Part shown: piece after piece, positions 22,041 through 34,960 of the stretch
Layout: each line of letters starts with the position of its first letter
Numbering within the stretch: position 1 is the first letter of the stretch
Source of the DNA: Sisyra terminalis
Taxonomy: Eukaryota > Arthropoda > Insecta > Neuroptera > Sisyridae
Length of the DNA: 64,000 bases
Assembly (NCBI GenBank): GCA_958496175.1
Contig: OY292275.1
Location: forward strand, 57,923,701-57,987,700
Reading direction: 5' to 3'
The notes under the pieces: model-generated
Databases searched by the model: none
The model's input: the letters and a program-made list of their open reading frames with translations, nothing else
Told to the model about the DNA's origin: nothing
Made by a program: the position numbers and the translations under genes

Positions 22041-23451
22041 TTTATGTAATATATATGTTAATAAATCGAAAAATAAGCCCTACAATTATCCTACTGATAA
22101 AATCTTACATTTATCTCAATATCTTCAAGTTTATCTTTTTTGAAGGTTTCACTTCTACCGCGTGTGAACTGCATTCAAACTATAAAACTATAGGAAAATC
22201 AATCAAATCAAACGGTAAACACGAAATTTGGTCTGATAGTTTTGGTAACATATCGGAAAAATGGTTAGGGATTTTTTTTTTGAACAAAAATTCTTTTCTG
22301 CTCATCTTTTGTAAAAATAATTTTTCGTTTACAAATAAACCTTCATAGGTTTTTGCCTGAAAGGCACTAAGTTCAAATAAACGTGTAAAAATTGGGAAAA
22401 AAATATTTAATTTTTTTGCCAAAGGAATAAAGTAATACCCTTGTTGATATTATAATCAAGTGGCTAAATTTGTTATGGAAGAAAAATTTTAAAAGAAAAT
22501 TTAACACTGCTGCGTTTTTCGTATTTGTAAGACGATCTGAAACTTTTGACTACCTATGTACCAAGTTCTACAAAAGCTTTTTTCCCATTGCCTTCTTACC
22601 CGTTTTTCAAGTTTGTCCTTCAAAATAATAACTCATATCGACGAGGAAAGTTCTGACAAAATGTTCCCAACGCGTAAAGACATCATTTTATTTACGGTAA
22701 CGTCCGCCAGAGGCACTATATAGAGCTTTGTAAAGGACACAAGTTTATCGTAAAGTTTGTTTTTTTTTTGGTACTTTGTGCGATCTTCGCGCACTGTTTG
22801 TCCCGGTAAAGCTCTGCTTAAAGCTCACCACACTGCCCGTTCCACCATGCGTTCTTATATGTATTAGTTTGACAAGTTAATACTTTCATATATGGTCCAC
22901 ATGTGTCCAACCGCAAAACGTCTCGTTACGTGTGTATCAGCCGGCGTAACACATACATGAGATTTGTGTTGGTAGGTACAGTGGACGGTGAAATTGTTCG
23001 TGTTGGAAATCGTAACGGCGAAAATGGGGAAACAGGAGATGGGAATTTTCTGCCAAGTTGAATTGAACGTATTCAAGCGTAAATATAAAACGCAAAAGCT
23101 TTTCTATCCGTTTATTATTTCACACGTTGACTAACTTTCAACTTAAAACTTTCTAATAACTTTTTCATAATGGAACTTCTAGACCGTACCGTACAATGTT
23201 TGTCAAAAATTTCAATCTACTGAAAACAAAGTGCGATTCAATGGACTCGCAATTTGGCAAACAATTGTACAGAGTTTAATTTATTTTCGATTATTTATTT
23301 AGGTGTCGTGGAAAGTTAAACTATTTTCTAAAAGTTCTAAATTTGTAGTAAAGGTTTTTGGTTGAATAATTTCTTAGAGACTATATTACTTGTGACACAA
23401 ATTAAGCCAATAGAGTAATGTTGAAAATGCCCAAAAAAAAATAATTTTTAA
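22041..23451. other. No supported gene
   Basis: The overlapping frames at 22055-22422 have no recognisable motif. A GC-richer stretch at 22680-23080 looks like unique sequence, possibly regulatory, but no exon is supported. Confidence 0.4.
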
Positions 23452-24733
23452 AAGTAGATTCACTAGATTAATGTCCATTGTGTGTTAAATTTGTTACTAT
23501 CATAGGGCTTTGGACTAAAAAAATTAACTCAAAGGGTCTAGCAGGATCCACATGGCGAATTAGCCCCCTAATAGGAGCCTATGTCGAAACTTATGTTAAA
23601 ATATCGGCTTGATATACAAACACATTTTATATACTTTTCGCGACCAAATTCCTCTTTGATCTTAAGATATGGGCAAAATGTCCCCCCGCATGGCTATTTT
23701 TCAAAGTTATATATCTCAAAAACTAATTAAGCTAGAGAAGTGAAACCAACGCGAGGCTGTAGATTATTTTACAGAGTATATCATATATTTTTTTGAAATT
23801 TTTTGAAAAAAACAAATTATACAAAAAAAATCCAAAAAACAAATGAAATATTTTTTTTTATGTGTCATTTGAAAATGACAATCACGAAAAAAATATATTT
23901 TATGCTTCTACATGAGCACTATAACTCATAAAAATTGCGTGAAAAAATAGTTGGTGCAACACCTTGAAAAAAAATAAAATGTGATTTACGCCTAATAGTA
24001 GGTATACCTTGGTTTTATTTTTTTTCGAAGTGTTTCACCAAACTTTTTTTTCACAAAACATCAATAAAAAATTGGTCACATATAGGAGCAAAACATATAT
24101 TATTTTCATAATTATAAGTCTAAGGAAACATAAAAAAAAAAAAATTTATTAGTTTTTTGTTTTTCTATATTTACTCATCGCATTAAGATGATTCCTTTGA
24201 AGATCAAAATAATTGATCCCAAAAGAAAAAAAAACAATTAGTGTTCAACTTTTATTAAAATAAGAATAAAAAAAAATTATCATCACTGCTATAATCTATT
24301 ACACCTGGAATATTATGAACTTACTGAATATTATGAAATTATGGAATATTATGAGAGATTTTGGTAATCATCAACATGGTAATTAAAATATTAATATTAT
24401 GACTTCACGTGCAAATACTGGTTTTTGAACAGTTTATCTTTTAATTAATCTATAGTTAATCTCTCGATTAATTTGTGGTCTTCCATGATTCCAGCTATTC
24501 TTGAGTCCATTAAGCATAGTTAGTTACCAAAATTTTATAGCTAGAAAGATAACTATTTTGTAAAATTTATCTAAAAGTAATTATGCCAGCTCCTTATTAG
24601 TTTTTACTGTTTCCTGTTCTGATGTCTTTCTGATGTCATTAAGGGACCTTTTTATTAGTAGATTCACTCGATTAATGTTCATTGTTTCTTAAATTGGTTA
24701 TTATCATAGGGTTTTTGGACTAAAAAAATTAAA
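23452..24733. repeat. Direct repeats of about 78 bp flanking a palindrome
   Basis: GTAGATTCACTAGATTAATG and the following CATTGTG, ATCATAGGG and TTGGACTAAAAAAATTAA at 23452-23530 recur at 24656-24733. The DNA between includes a palindrome at about 23780-24160 (GTTGGTGCAACACCTTGAAA facing TTCGAAGTGTTTCACCAAAC). This could be an element plus a duplication, or two insertions in a duplicated site. Confidence 0.6.
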
Positions 24734-24748
24734 TTAAATTTTCTTGAT

Positions 24749-25400
24749 TAGACTGGGCCAAAAAAATCGACTATTTTTTTTTTGAAAAGTATATCGAAAA
24801 TATTGTTCAAGGTGACAAAAAAAAAATATCTGGAATGTTTGAGCCTTTAATATTAATATTAAGAGGTCTATCATCTTTAATTTCGATTTTTTATTTGTGC
24901 TTTCATTTTTGCGTCAATGCTATCAAAATATCAACGTAAAAAAATTCATCTGCACGTATATTTATAGAAAATTAAATTCCCTACAAAAAACGTCTGTTTG
25001 AAAATTTTTACCAGATACGCCGTTTTCGAATAATCAAGTTTTAAACATTGATATAATTTTTAGATTTATCTTCTTTATTTTGGAATTTTGTAACTAACGA
25101 ACAAATCACTATATAGAAATGAACAATATAGATTATTGAAGGGAATTTAATGCTCTACAAAAAAGGTCTCTTAATGTTATTACATAAAATCACTCATTCA
25201 AAATTAGTTCAATAACGAAAAAAAAAATAATTTAATTTAATTTTTCCTTCAATTTTAATTGTGAATAACTTTAGAAAAAGTGATTTTATGTAAAAAATTT
25301 AAGAGACCTTTTTTGTAGAAAATTAATTTCCCTTCAAAAATTCATATTGTTTGTTTCTATATATTTATGTGTTCGTGAGTTACAAAATTCCAAAATAAAG
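24749..25400. mobile_element. Palindromic MITE family B, copy 1 (right end missing)
   Basis: It starts TTA then GACTGGGCCAAAAAAATCGA, followed by the CTTTAATATTAATATTAAG module and GTCTATCATCTTTAATTTCG. An inverted centre (CTCTACAAAAAAGGTCTC and its inverse) lies near 25150-25310. The distal right arm is lost at about 25400, where the sequence diverges from copy 2. No coding capacity. Confidence 0.8.
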
Positions 25401-25985
25401 AAACCGAAACGCCAAATTAGCCAGACAATTATAGTCTTGACATTCGATTGTTGAAAAATTTCCATGCAAATTGGAAAAAAAATGATTTCAAGAAATTCAA
25501 GAGTAGTACAAAAAAGTTATTATGCCTCAATGTATCAGAATTGAATAGAATGTTAGTAATTTACCAAATTGAGTAAACTAAAGAAATCACTTAAGATGAC
25601 TATTGAGAATTTATTTACTGGCATTAACTATTGACATTCAACGCTAAGCCGTCACTGCAATGCAATTTACAGATAAATTTATGTATCCTGAAGTAAATTC
25701 AAGCAAAAACCCAATTTTTGATTTTTTGGGCATCCGACTAGCGAATTAATTAAAGAATCAAATGCCCAAATCATTGGGAAATTTTAAATGGATTGACCCT
25801 TTTATTTTATTATTTTAAGTAATGCGAGCTTTCGTAGGACGCCACTACCTTAAATTAGCATGGTTGAAAATTTCACAGATTAAACAAAAAAAAAATACAT
25901 CTTCAAATTACTTTCTGTAACCATCAGTATCTAATTTTTTAATAAACAATTTTTTTCCTATTCACATTCAAAGGAATTAGTTGTT
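25401..25985. other. AT-rich, nothing seen
   Basis: No repeat or coding signal recognised between family B and the integrase remnant. Confidence 0.4.
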
Positions 25986-25989
25986 CATT

Positions 25990-26210
25990 AAAAAAAATAC
26001 TAATATCCACGGCTGCAGGCCAATATTGTTGCAATTAATTGTGCCAAGGATAATTTACGAAGAAGTTCGCAAGAAACTTTATCAGAATTTAAAAGAAGGA
26101 TAGCTTTAAAATGGTGTGGACAATGAAATTAGGCTACGGTTTTATTATAGGAAATTTTTAGTTGAAAATTTTATATAGAAAGTGGCGCAAAAGTTATCAC
26201 GCTATCGCAA
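25990..26210 (+). pseudogene. Ty3/gypsy-type integrase N-terminal remnant
   Basis: The plus frame reads LLQLIVPRIIYEEVRKKLYQ, then NLKEG, a stop, and GVDNEIRLRFYYRKFL. The pattern of a (Q)L(I/V)VPR...V...L block followed by G(V)..T..R.R.rFYW matches the stretch before and inside the HHCC zinc-binding module of gypsy-like integrases. The histidine turn is lost, the expected FYW reads FYY, and at least three in-frame stops interrupt it. Only about 70 codons are recognisable; no protease, reverse transcriptase, RNase H or LTR accompanies it, so it is an old fragment. The assignment is by eye on short motifs and could be wrong in the exact clade. Confidence 0.5.
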
Positions 26211-27797
26211 GAGGCTATAACTTTTGCGAGTGATGATAAATGTCAATTCTGTTTTTTACATTTTTGAAGTAAATATTTATCGCTATAGTCTTCAAGAATG
26301 CCCAATAACTGTTTTGATTTTTTCAACGTAATAATTCGTCGATGGTGCTGGTATAGCGTTAATTTAAACGTAGATTTCCTGGTTATCCTTGAGGCGGATG
26401 AAGTTACGAGACTATGTCAACAAGCCTAAGATTCTAGAAGCCTCAAAAAAAAAAAAATATTTGTCAGGAATGTGGGAACTTAGAGCCTGGAAATTCGGGT
26501 AAGAGTTATAAAAAATCCCATAATTCGGATCTCGAAGATTATCTATTTTGGGGGGAACCACTTGCCCGATATCATTTTTTTTTATTCAAATTAAATAAAA
26601 TAAACACAATCCAAAACCAAAACTTAAATTCTTTATTTATTAAAAAAATTACACTTAAAGAACATTGGGTGATAACTTACTGCACCACCTTATATTTACC
26701 TTGGACACTATATAGCTTGGTAAAAAAGATGGTAAAAACTTTACACTATAGATTCCTCTACTTTGAATTATTGTCTTGTTTAAAACCACCTCGAGCCGTA
26801 GAACACAATGAAAACAAATGAAGCTTTTGCAAAATATAAAGCTTTTCGACGGTTATTCCATTTTGTAGGATGAAAGAAAAAATTCACGGTACAATCGTAA
26901 ATTTTGCACGTTTATATCATGAACGAGGAAGGGGATGATAACACCGGTTAGTCTTCTCGATAAAAAATTACCCTTGCACTCTTTGACTGTTTTTATCTCA
27001 TATCTATTCGGATAATACAATCAAATTGATTATCTCTGTTTCTCATTCCGGTCCCTTTTTTATGGTACATTTTTTTTTTTTGAAAAATATTAAAAAACAC
27101 AACAAAAATGTCATAAAATATATTATTTATGTAATCTGTTTGTATATTGTTACACAAAACACAATATATGTTTGTATAAAATGCATTATTTACTCACTCG
27201 TGTTCCTTCCGAGCTTTTCTTTGCAAGCTTCTTCATGTGTGTATGTGTGTTTTTATGTGGTTACATTTACCAAATTATATTTGCACGAATGGAAAAAGCT
27301 CAACTTGCACACGAGATTTACAGGAATGAAAATATGAGAATTTCCTACTGGATAACAACGCGGATAGCTGGGATGAAACAAATTGTGATTTATGATGATA
27401 AAAGATTCTTGGATTTCATGTTTGAAATCGAAAAAGTCAACGAAATTCATGCCGTTTGCCCATTGAAACGAGCAATGCTTTTTTGTTTCAATTCAATGGA
27501 AATGCTAAAATTATCAACTGTTGACTAAATTCCAAGAAAAAGTAAACATTTTGGAAAGTATTAGGTGAAATTTACATTTATTCCTCTTTAAAGTGGTTTA
27601 AAAGTAACTTGAGCTTTAAAGCTCTGATAGAATTTGGCAGTTTTGATAAAAATAAGAAACCACCTGCATAAATGTTTTTTTTTTCAATAGCTAAAGCACT
27701 CAAAAGTGGGAACCAAACATTTTTATTTCCAATTGCAGCATGTATATTTGCAATGACGAGAAAATAGTGCAAAACATCTATTCAAATCGTATTTCCT
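26211..27797. other. AT-rich with an unassigned open frame
   Basis: One plus frame at 27172-27528 is open for 118 codons, with a hydrophobic Cys/Phe-rich start and a more ordinary second half (AQLAHEIYRNENMRISYW and on). I recognise no family and see no splice or promoter support. The rest is featureless. Confidence 0.35.
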
Positions 27798-28028
27798 TTG
27801 CAGCATATTGGCGTGAAAGAGCAACAAACATATTCCTATTTGCGAAATACAAATAGAACAAATCAGATAGCACATAAACATAGTTGGCTTACAAACTCAA
27901 CGGTGCATTACAATGAAAGAAATATGATAAGAAAAATCTCCTTAGAAATATCTAAAATAGATAATATAAAAATAATTTTAAAAATAGCAAGGAAATTGAA
28001 TTTTATCAATGCCGAGAGATATGTGTGA
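27798..28028 (+). pseudogene. Coding-like frame, possibly a retroelement endonuclease relic
   Basis: The 76-codon frame is rich in Asn, Lys, Ile and Arg and ends at TGA (28026-28028). The central part, NQIAHKHSWLTNSTVHYNER followed by NMIRKISLEISKI, resembles the last block of GIY-YIG endonucleases of Penelope-like elements (a pattern of IA.H...T.H.I....., R...E...I). The final IARKLNFINAERYV looks protein-like. The catalytic GIY and YIG strands are not visible upstream. The match is loose, so it may instead be a fragment of another protein. There is no clear start or splice signal. Confidence 0.3.
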
Positions 28029-29410
28029 CGGGAAACATGATTTTTCGTTTCACGTTGCCACCCACATCATCTTTTCATCTTTTCACCTCTTAATTTCAAT
28101 TTTATACGGTCTTGTGTTATTATTACAAAAGCTGTCAGATTAATGCTTTTAATGTCAGCTTAATACAGAGCTTTCATTAAAGTTTGATATCTACGCACAA
28201 CGTCATTTATACAAGGTTATTATTCGACGAGACAGTATTTGTTGAGATTGACGAGGAGAAAATAGTGGTAATTTCTTTATGATATTGGTCATGTGTTGGA
28301 GAATCTTTTCTGCGTTATCCTTGAAAATATTATGGAATAATATAGCCAGGGGAATTACCGGGCTTTCATTAGGTGCTTCCAATCATTAAATTTCGATAAA
28401 ATAAAATATGTTAGAGATTTCATTGAAATGTATTATTCTTTTGAGAGGCCCATTGATGTCATTATGTGTGGAATATAACTTTTTTGAATGGCACACATCC
28501 GAAATACTCAATTTTTCATGATTTTGACGTATAAATCTGGCAAAATTTCACCGGTGGTACAAGTAATGGTGGCTTTAAGAACCACTGGAATTTATAGTTT
28601 ATTTGCATGAATCCATTTTGTTTTTTAACGTATCCAGAAAATTCATTAATCAGACAAGATAATTTTTCGATGAAAGTTAGGGTTGGTTTCACGTATGAAC
28701 CTGTTTTTTGAATGCTATATCCATCCATGAATAATTTGGCAAAACAAATTGAATAAATTTTAGCCTTTTGATAGATGTCACTTCAACAATACGATCAGTA
28801 TCAACTGGCAAAGTTCGGAAGTCCCTATTGGAAGACCCTGTACTTCAAAATCTAGATCTTTCAAAAATATCTCCAACATAATTCTACCGTGGAGAGCACC
28901 AAATAATTCTAGTGCTGTTTTTAAAGGAAAAGAGGAATTTAAATGGAAAAGCTCAATTTTTCAGAAACGACCGAATTGAATGGCTTGTTTTTTATTAAAT
29001 TTTCAAAGAATTTTTTTTTTCGCAATGTTCTCAATGATGAACCTTCCTAACAATGAACTTGCTTGTCCAAGCTCCAAACCTCCAAGAAATTGCTTGTCCT
29101 TGTCCGTTTTAGGGAGGGAAGTTTGGAGACGGTAATTTAATGTTAAAGTTTCCCATTAAAAATATTTCCATTTTAGAACTGCATAATTTCACCGACATGT
29201 TGACTAAATGAAAAAAAAACTTATTAAACAAATAAGCAATAGAAAGCACATCCATAGGTTAACTTCCCCGTGCTTTCGTATACAAATATTGGTATATTTC
29301 AATGCAATTCAGCACGGATTGTAGTGGTTTTAGGTACATGAAAATTTATTTTCAATCGTTTTAACAAAATTCAAATAAAATTAGGGGGTATACGTTGAAA
29401 AAAAGAAGTT
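28029..29410. other. AT-rich; minus-strand coding-like stretch at 28440-28960
   Basis: On the minus strand around 28950-28800 a frame reads KTALELFGALHGRIMLEIFL and DLDFEVQGLPIGTSELCQL before breaking. A second minus frame is open at 28516-28728. They may belong to one decayed gene or element, but I recognise neither. Confidence 0.3.
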
Positions 29411-29614
29411 TTGTTTTTTTGGGACACCCTAGCCATACAGTACCCAATGAGTACTACCAACAGGCAAGGCTTATTCAGAAAAGATACCAATAAACTACAA
29501 AAAATCGAAGATTTTAAGAAAATAATATCCTACATACCAGAAGAAAAAAGAAGTTTTCATTTAAACATAGTTATGTCGCCTACAACACAAAACAACCACG
29601 ATGGTAATGAGTGA
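29411..29614 (+). pseudogene. Unidentified coding fragment
   Basis: The frame encodes about 60 residues with protein-like composition: MSTTNRQGLFRKDTNKLQ, then KIEDFKKIISYIPEEKRSFH and a polar tail ending in TGA at 29612-29614. The DFKKIISYIPEE segment with alternating charges looks like a genuine helical region, and codon choice is balanced compared with nearby T-rich DNA. There is no acceptor or start site that I can defend (the ATG is at 29448 or possibly upstream). It directly precedes a Helitron-like repeat, so it could be captured or transposon-derived. I do not recognise the family. Confidence 0.35.
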
Positions 29615-29617
29615 CTT

Positions 29618-29652
29618 TTCCATTAGTCATTAGTCATTATTCCATTAGTCAT
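29618..29652. repeat. Short ATTAGTCAT repeats
   Basis: ATTAGTCAT or close variants occur three times between 29622 and 29652. This looks like simple local slippage next to the start of the following element. Confidence 0.5.
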
Positions 29653-30735
29653 GATAATCAAAATAATGGTCATATTTTTTTTCGTTTTACATTGTATTTT
29701 AAAATATAAATGCATATTTGTGTCGATGAAATTTTGAAAGTGTTTTTCATATACGATGCAGATATATAATAAGAAAGGATTTCTGATAATTTCTCCTCTA
29801 AAAGAGTGAAAAATGGTGGCATAGTTTGTACGGCATAACGTCATATAAACAATCGAAATTTCAAATTTAATTATCAAGTTCGTTATAGACGAAACGTTTT
29901 ATCGCTTAAAATAAAGCAATGTTGGTTTATTATTCGAAACAAAAACGTAGGATCTCCTTAAAAATTTAAACTCTAATATATATATCTCAAAAAGGTTAAG
30001 TTCATAAGTGAGCATTACGTTTTTTGGCTTTCACATATTGTAAACCTGAAAATCCGATATACGTAATCACAAATAAATACATTAATGAGCGAATATCGAA
30101 TAGCGAGAAATTCGGCGAGCTGAAAGAACATGGTTTAATTATATAGTTGAAATTCAGATATTTTAATAAAGAGTGCATAGATACACAATGGTTATACTTG
30201 ATTATGGAGAAACTGAGTTTCGTGCATTTGAACAAATTTTAATTTCGCCGTAGTTTTGTACATTTCAGTAGTGTAAAAGTTGGGACAATGAAATGGGATT
30301 TCTACTAATATTCTAAATATTTAAGCGAGTGTTTTGATAAGTTTTCACTGTTTTAAGTCATAATTATGACTGACGTTATTGAACTTAACGATAGTTTTTA
30401 TTTATGCATAGATGGTGATTGATTTACTGATTAATTGGTTCACGGTAGGTATACCTACCGTAGGTATACGGAATAGACCATACTCTTTTTAGATATTTAT
30501 AAATATTTTTTGAAAATTAATTGATTATTACATAGAACAATTTTATTCTTTGCAACAGTTAATTAAATGTATCTTCTTAAAGTTGACAAAATAGTGTTTT
30601 CAGGTATGGTTATGTTTTTCGTAAAAGAAATAAGAAAAATAATAATTTTCATATGCCACTATAAATAGCAAATTTAAAAAGAAAATATAATCTACACCAA
30701 CGTTACGCAGACGAAGTCGCGGAGATCAGCTAGTA
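29653..30735 (+). mobile_element. Helitron-like nonautonomous repeat, copy 1
   Basis: It aligns with 39133-40188 over most of its first 430 bp (for example GTGTCGATGAAATTT, ATACGATGCAGATATATAAT, GGTTAAGTT) and again near the right end (TTGAAAATTAATTGAT). Both copies begin TCAT after GG. This copy ends in a hairpin (CGCAGACGAAGTCGCGG) shortly followed by CTAG and T, as Helitron 3-prime ends do. An 18-bp perfect palindrome (CGGTAGGTATACCTACCG) lies at 30443-30460. No coding capacity. Confidence 0.55.
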
Positions 30736-33219
30736 TTTTAAATGTATATTTTCTTTCTTTTTAAAAAAAAAAATAATAAAATTTTTCGTACATTTTAAAG
30801 TTGCTATTTATTGATGTTATTCATCGTTTTTGAGTTATTTTTCTGATCAGTTAGGAGACTGAAAACTTTTTGAGGCTAAAAAATAATAAAAAACGACAAG
30901 CTTAACATCAATTGTCGACCAAAATGATAATCAGAATTCATGGTAAAAAAATATTTCAATTGATCAAATATTGAAAACTCTTGATCGTCTTTTTCAATTT
31001 TTCACAAAACGAATTATATGGAGTTATTTCCTTCTTCCAACTACCAATTAAATTACGAGTTCTTTAAAGGTAGACCATTTGAAAAAAAACCATTTTTTAT
31101 ATATTGACTGGAGAAAATTGACGTTTTTAAGTTTTCCTCCATTTTTGTAGGGTTCTTGAAAGAAAAGGAGGGTATTCTTAGGACTAAAACTTATACTGTA
31201 GATTGTTATAATGATATGCAACACAAAAACAAAATATCATTAGTGCATCACTATTCTTTTATAAAATTTTATTGTTTTTACAAAAAATTTTTGACTGATT
31301 TTTTTTTCATTCTAGGAAAATTAAAAGTATTGATACATCAAATTTATTTCATGCTTAATGCACTGGTTTTTAAATTATTTTGATATCTTTAAAAATAACT
31401 TGGCAAATACGTTTTCCGCAGACCACCTTATCCACTAAAATTTGCCCAACTGCCATTTTAAAGTGGCTGCCAGGAAAAAACTAAAGATTATTATTTTTTT
31501 TCAAATAGCTTTTTGCTACTACTTACCTATAAGGAACTCGTAAATAAAGAATCAGGAAAATAAAAAAATATTGAGCGACATTGCATAATTCTTGTATCGT
31601 ACATCACAAATTACAACGGTTACAATGTATACAATAAGTCGATCTTCTTTGTCACACCAAAAAGTTTCTTGATTTCGAATTATTCGCGTTTCTTCCGACG
31701 CTTTCTGCGTCTTTGCTTTATTCAAGAGAAAAACAATTTGCAGTACGTGTACCATGTGCTAAATTACTTTTTAGCAACGTCAACTGGAAATATTTAGTAC
31801 AAATCTCATCGTTACTTTTAAGACATTCCACCATTATACTACCCTTGACATTCACACTAATTCCCATACAGTTCTTACCCTCTCTTTTTCCCCCAGTGTT
31901 CCCTTCGTTCCGCCGATCGGAATTCCAGAGCGACGTCTTGATTACAAACTATTCCAGCATCTGAGCTTAGAACGGAAATAAAATTGTTTTTTTTATAAGT
32001 AAATAGTAGAACAATAGTTGGCACATCTGTAATAATAAACCATCATAACCCCATTCATCCCCATTCCATTGTGCTTTTAAGCTCAAAGCCACCGCTTTAT
32101 TTGGATGTTAGAACATTCCTCGAAAATTGCGTTGTAAGTTACCACCTTTGTGCATATATTGTTTAAGTAACTTTTGCGAGATAAATTGGCGAAATTACAC
32201 GATAAAGACAAATTTTTTCGCGTGTTTCGCCCATTAACGTACGTAATGTTTATTGCAGTTTTATTCAAATTAAATTAAATTTGCTAAGAAAGACAAAAGT
32301 GAAATTAAAAAAAACGGGAATTTTGTGCACGAATTTTATTTTCATGGTGCTTGTTTTTTTCGTTAAATTAGATTAATTATAAATGCGTAATTATAACGGT
32401 GGCGCATTCGAGGACGCATTTTGAATATTTCACGAATAAAATTTGACCCGGTTTTAGCGGGTGAAGCACCTGAATTGCGATTGTGATCTGGACTATAGAA
32501 TGGGAGTGATAAAGCTTGGAATTTATGTGGCGGTTTTAACTAAAACTAGAAAGCTCGAACGGCTTTTGCTAATGAAGTCATTTTTTTCAGTAAAACTTTT
32601 GAGCTTAAAAAATTATGGCTTTTTCTTCGATTTTTAAAACCTTCTCTGAATATTTGTCAGACTTAAATTTCATGACTTATTTAGTTAAAGTCCTATTCCG
32701 TTACAAGTAACATTATTCATAAAGCTCTAAACATTCCGTTTGTAACGGCTTTAGTATAAGAAAGCTCGTTAAACTTGGACGACCGACTATCCATACATCT
32801 TAATCCGAAAGATTAAGCTATCCCGGTCTCATCCCATCCACGTGGCTCTTCATGTTACTTCGAAAGATATTCGCCATGGGAATTATTCCCGAATATCCAG
32901 AGACTTTCAGTGTTTCCTAATGTCTACACATATATCATCTGTTGTGATTTAGAAATTTACATATAGTCACACACCACACGTACGTAAACTAATAAATACT
33001 CGAGACTTCCTCCAAAGTTATAACTCAAATTTTCATATTTATGAAAGCAAATTTCCCAAAGTTTTGCTTTGAATATTTGAACATAGTCCAATGGTTTCTT
33101 AGGAGGAAAAAAACCTACGAAATTATCTTAATTGATTTATATTTTATACAAAAAACATTGAAAAGATGTTTTTTATTACTTTGTTCGGGAATTGCAATTA
33201 ATTAGGATAAGAGATGGAT
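30736..33219. other. AT-rich, no supported gene
   Basis: Short frames at 31156-31383 and 31552-31964 carry no motif. A slightly GC-richer patch at 32815-32900 is open on plus for about 35 codons without splice support. Confidence 0.4.
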
Positions 33220-34207
33220 TAGACTGATTCAAAAAAAATTATGAATATTTTTTTTCTTGATAATATCGTAAATATTGTTGGAAATGACAAAAAAATCCTG
33301 TGAAAGTTTAAGCTCTTAATATTAATATTAAGAGGTGCCCCATTGCAAATTTCGATTTTTCATTCAAATAACATGGGAACAATATTCTCTTGCACTTTGG
33401 AATTTTATAGCTCACGTTGGTGACAATATTTCGGAATGACCAAGGTATATTCTTGTTGAAAATTGAACAATCTACAAAAAAAGGTCTTTGTACAAGCTTT
33501 TGATATATTTATTCATTCAAAAGTTATTCGAGGTCAAAGTTGAACTAAAGAGAAATTTTAATATTTTTTCAATTTTTTGACGCAACCATCAATTTTATGA
33601 CCAAGTTTTATAGGACATTTTTGTAGAGCACTTTCTTTCCTACATTTTATTTCAAAAAAAGTTTTTGATATTTTTAATAGGTCCTAAGTTATTTAAATAA
33701 AATAAAAAAAATAATTTTTATGTTAAAAATATAATAATTCTGGGAATTTTCAGTTTAATGCAAATAACTTAGGACCTGTGAAAAATATCAAAAACTTTTA
33801 TAGAGATAAGTAATAGAAAAAAAAAGTGCTCTACAAAAAATGTCCTATAAAATTTTCTCATAAAATTGATGATTGCGTCAAAAAATTGAAAAAAATATTA
33901 AAAGTTCTCTTTAGTTCAACTTTGACCTCGAATAACTTTTGAAGGAATAAATATATCAAAAACTTGTACGGAGACTTTTTTTGTAGATCGTTCAATTTTC
34001 TACAAGAATATACCTTGGTCATTCCGAAATATTGTCACCAACGTGAGCCATAAAATTCCAAAGTGCAAGAGAATATTGTTCCCATGTTATTTAAATGGAA
34101 AATCGAAATTTGCGATGCGGCACCTCTTAATATTAATATTAAGAGCTTAAACTTTCACAGGATTTTTTTTATCATTGCCAACAATATTTTCGAGTTGAAT
34201 CAGTCTA
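33220..34207. mobile_element. Palindromic MITE family A, copy 2 (complete ends)
   Basis: It begins TA then GACTGATTC and ends GAATCAGTC then TA, giving the best view of this family: about 985 bp, one long palindrome with a centre near 33740. CTTAATATTAATATTAAG occurs near both ends. A deletion of about 30 bp lies next to the right terminus. A plus frame near 34063-34296 simply runs through the right arm. Confidence 0.9.
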
Positions 34208-34685
34208 ATATATATGCTTTATATTTCAGAATCAGTTCGTTGACTTACTCGTTTTTGATTCCATTTATGTTTATATATATATATATATATATATAGATAT
34301 TCTTAATTCCACTTACATTCAATTGAAACGCTAATAAAAATAAACTTAAAAAAAAATTCATCATAAAGGCGAACTATTGCAATTCCTTTTTCTAGACGTC
34401 GACCAGCTAAACATAAACGTCCTTAGTATATTAAATATATTAAATTTATTATTCGACATCTGAAGACCATCCACTTTTCATTTCATGTGCAAAAATCCTT
34501 GATATTCTCTTTTCGGAATTAATGTCTTCATTTAATACACCACATTTAATATTTTCAACAAAATTGTAAATGAAAATTTTCACATCTATTATTGGAATAT
34601 CTTCGATACAATTCCCTTTGTGTAATCCATATTCTATATAGAATAGTATCCTATGGAAGCACTGGTACATTATAATTGAAAAGGG
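34208..34685. other. Spacer with TA microsatellite
   Basis: A (TA)n run of about 25 bp lies at 34271-34295. Otherwise unique AT-rich DNA between two family A copies; no gene seen. Confidence 0.5.
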
Positions 34686-34960
34686 GGACCTTTCGAGACC
34701 TTTTTTGTAGTTCGTTCAATTTTCTACAAGAATATACCTTGGTCATTCCGAAATATTGTCACAAACGTGAGCTATAAAATTCCAAAGTGCAAGAGAATAT
34801 TGTTCCCATGCTATTTAAATGGAAAATCGAAATTTGCGATGCGGTACCTCTTAATATTAATATTAAGAGCTTAAACTTTCAGAGGATTTTTTTTTGTCAT
34901 TCCCTACAATATTTTCGATATAATTAAGAAAAAAATCATCATTTTTTTTGAATCAGTCTA
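34686..34960. mobile_element. Family A, right-end fragment
   Basis: From about 34690 the sequence matches the distal right arm (CTACAAGAATATACCTTGGT, AATATTGTTCCCATG, CTTAATATTAATATTAAG) and ends GAATCAGTC then TA at 34960. The left two thirds are missing. It has the same orientation as copy 2 and lies 480 bp from it. Confidence 0.85.
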
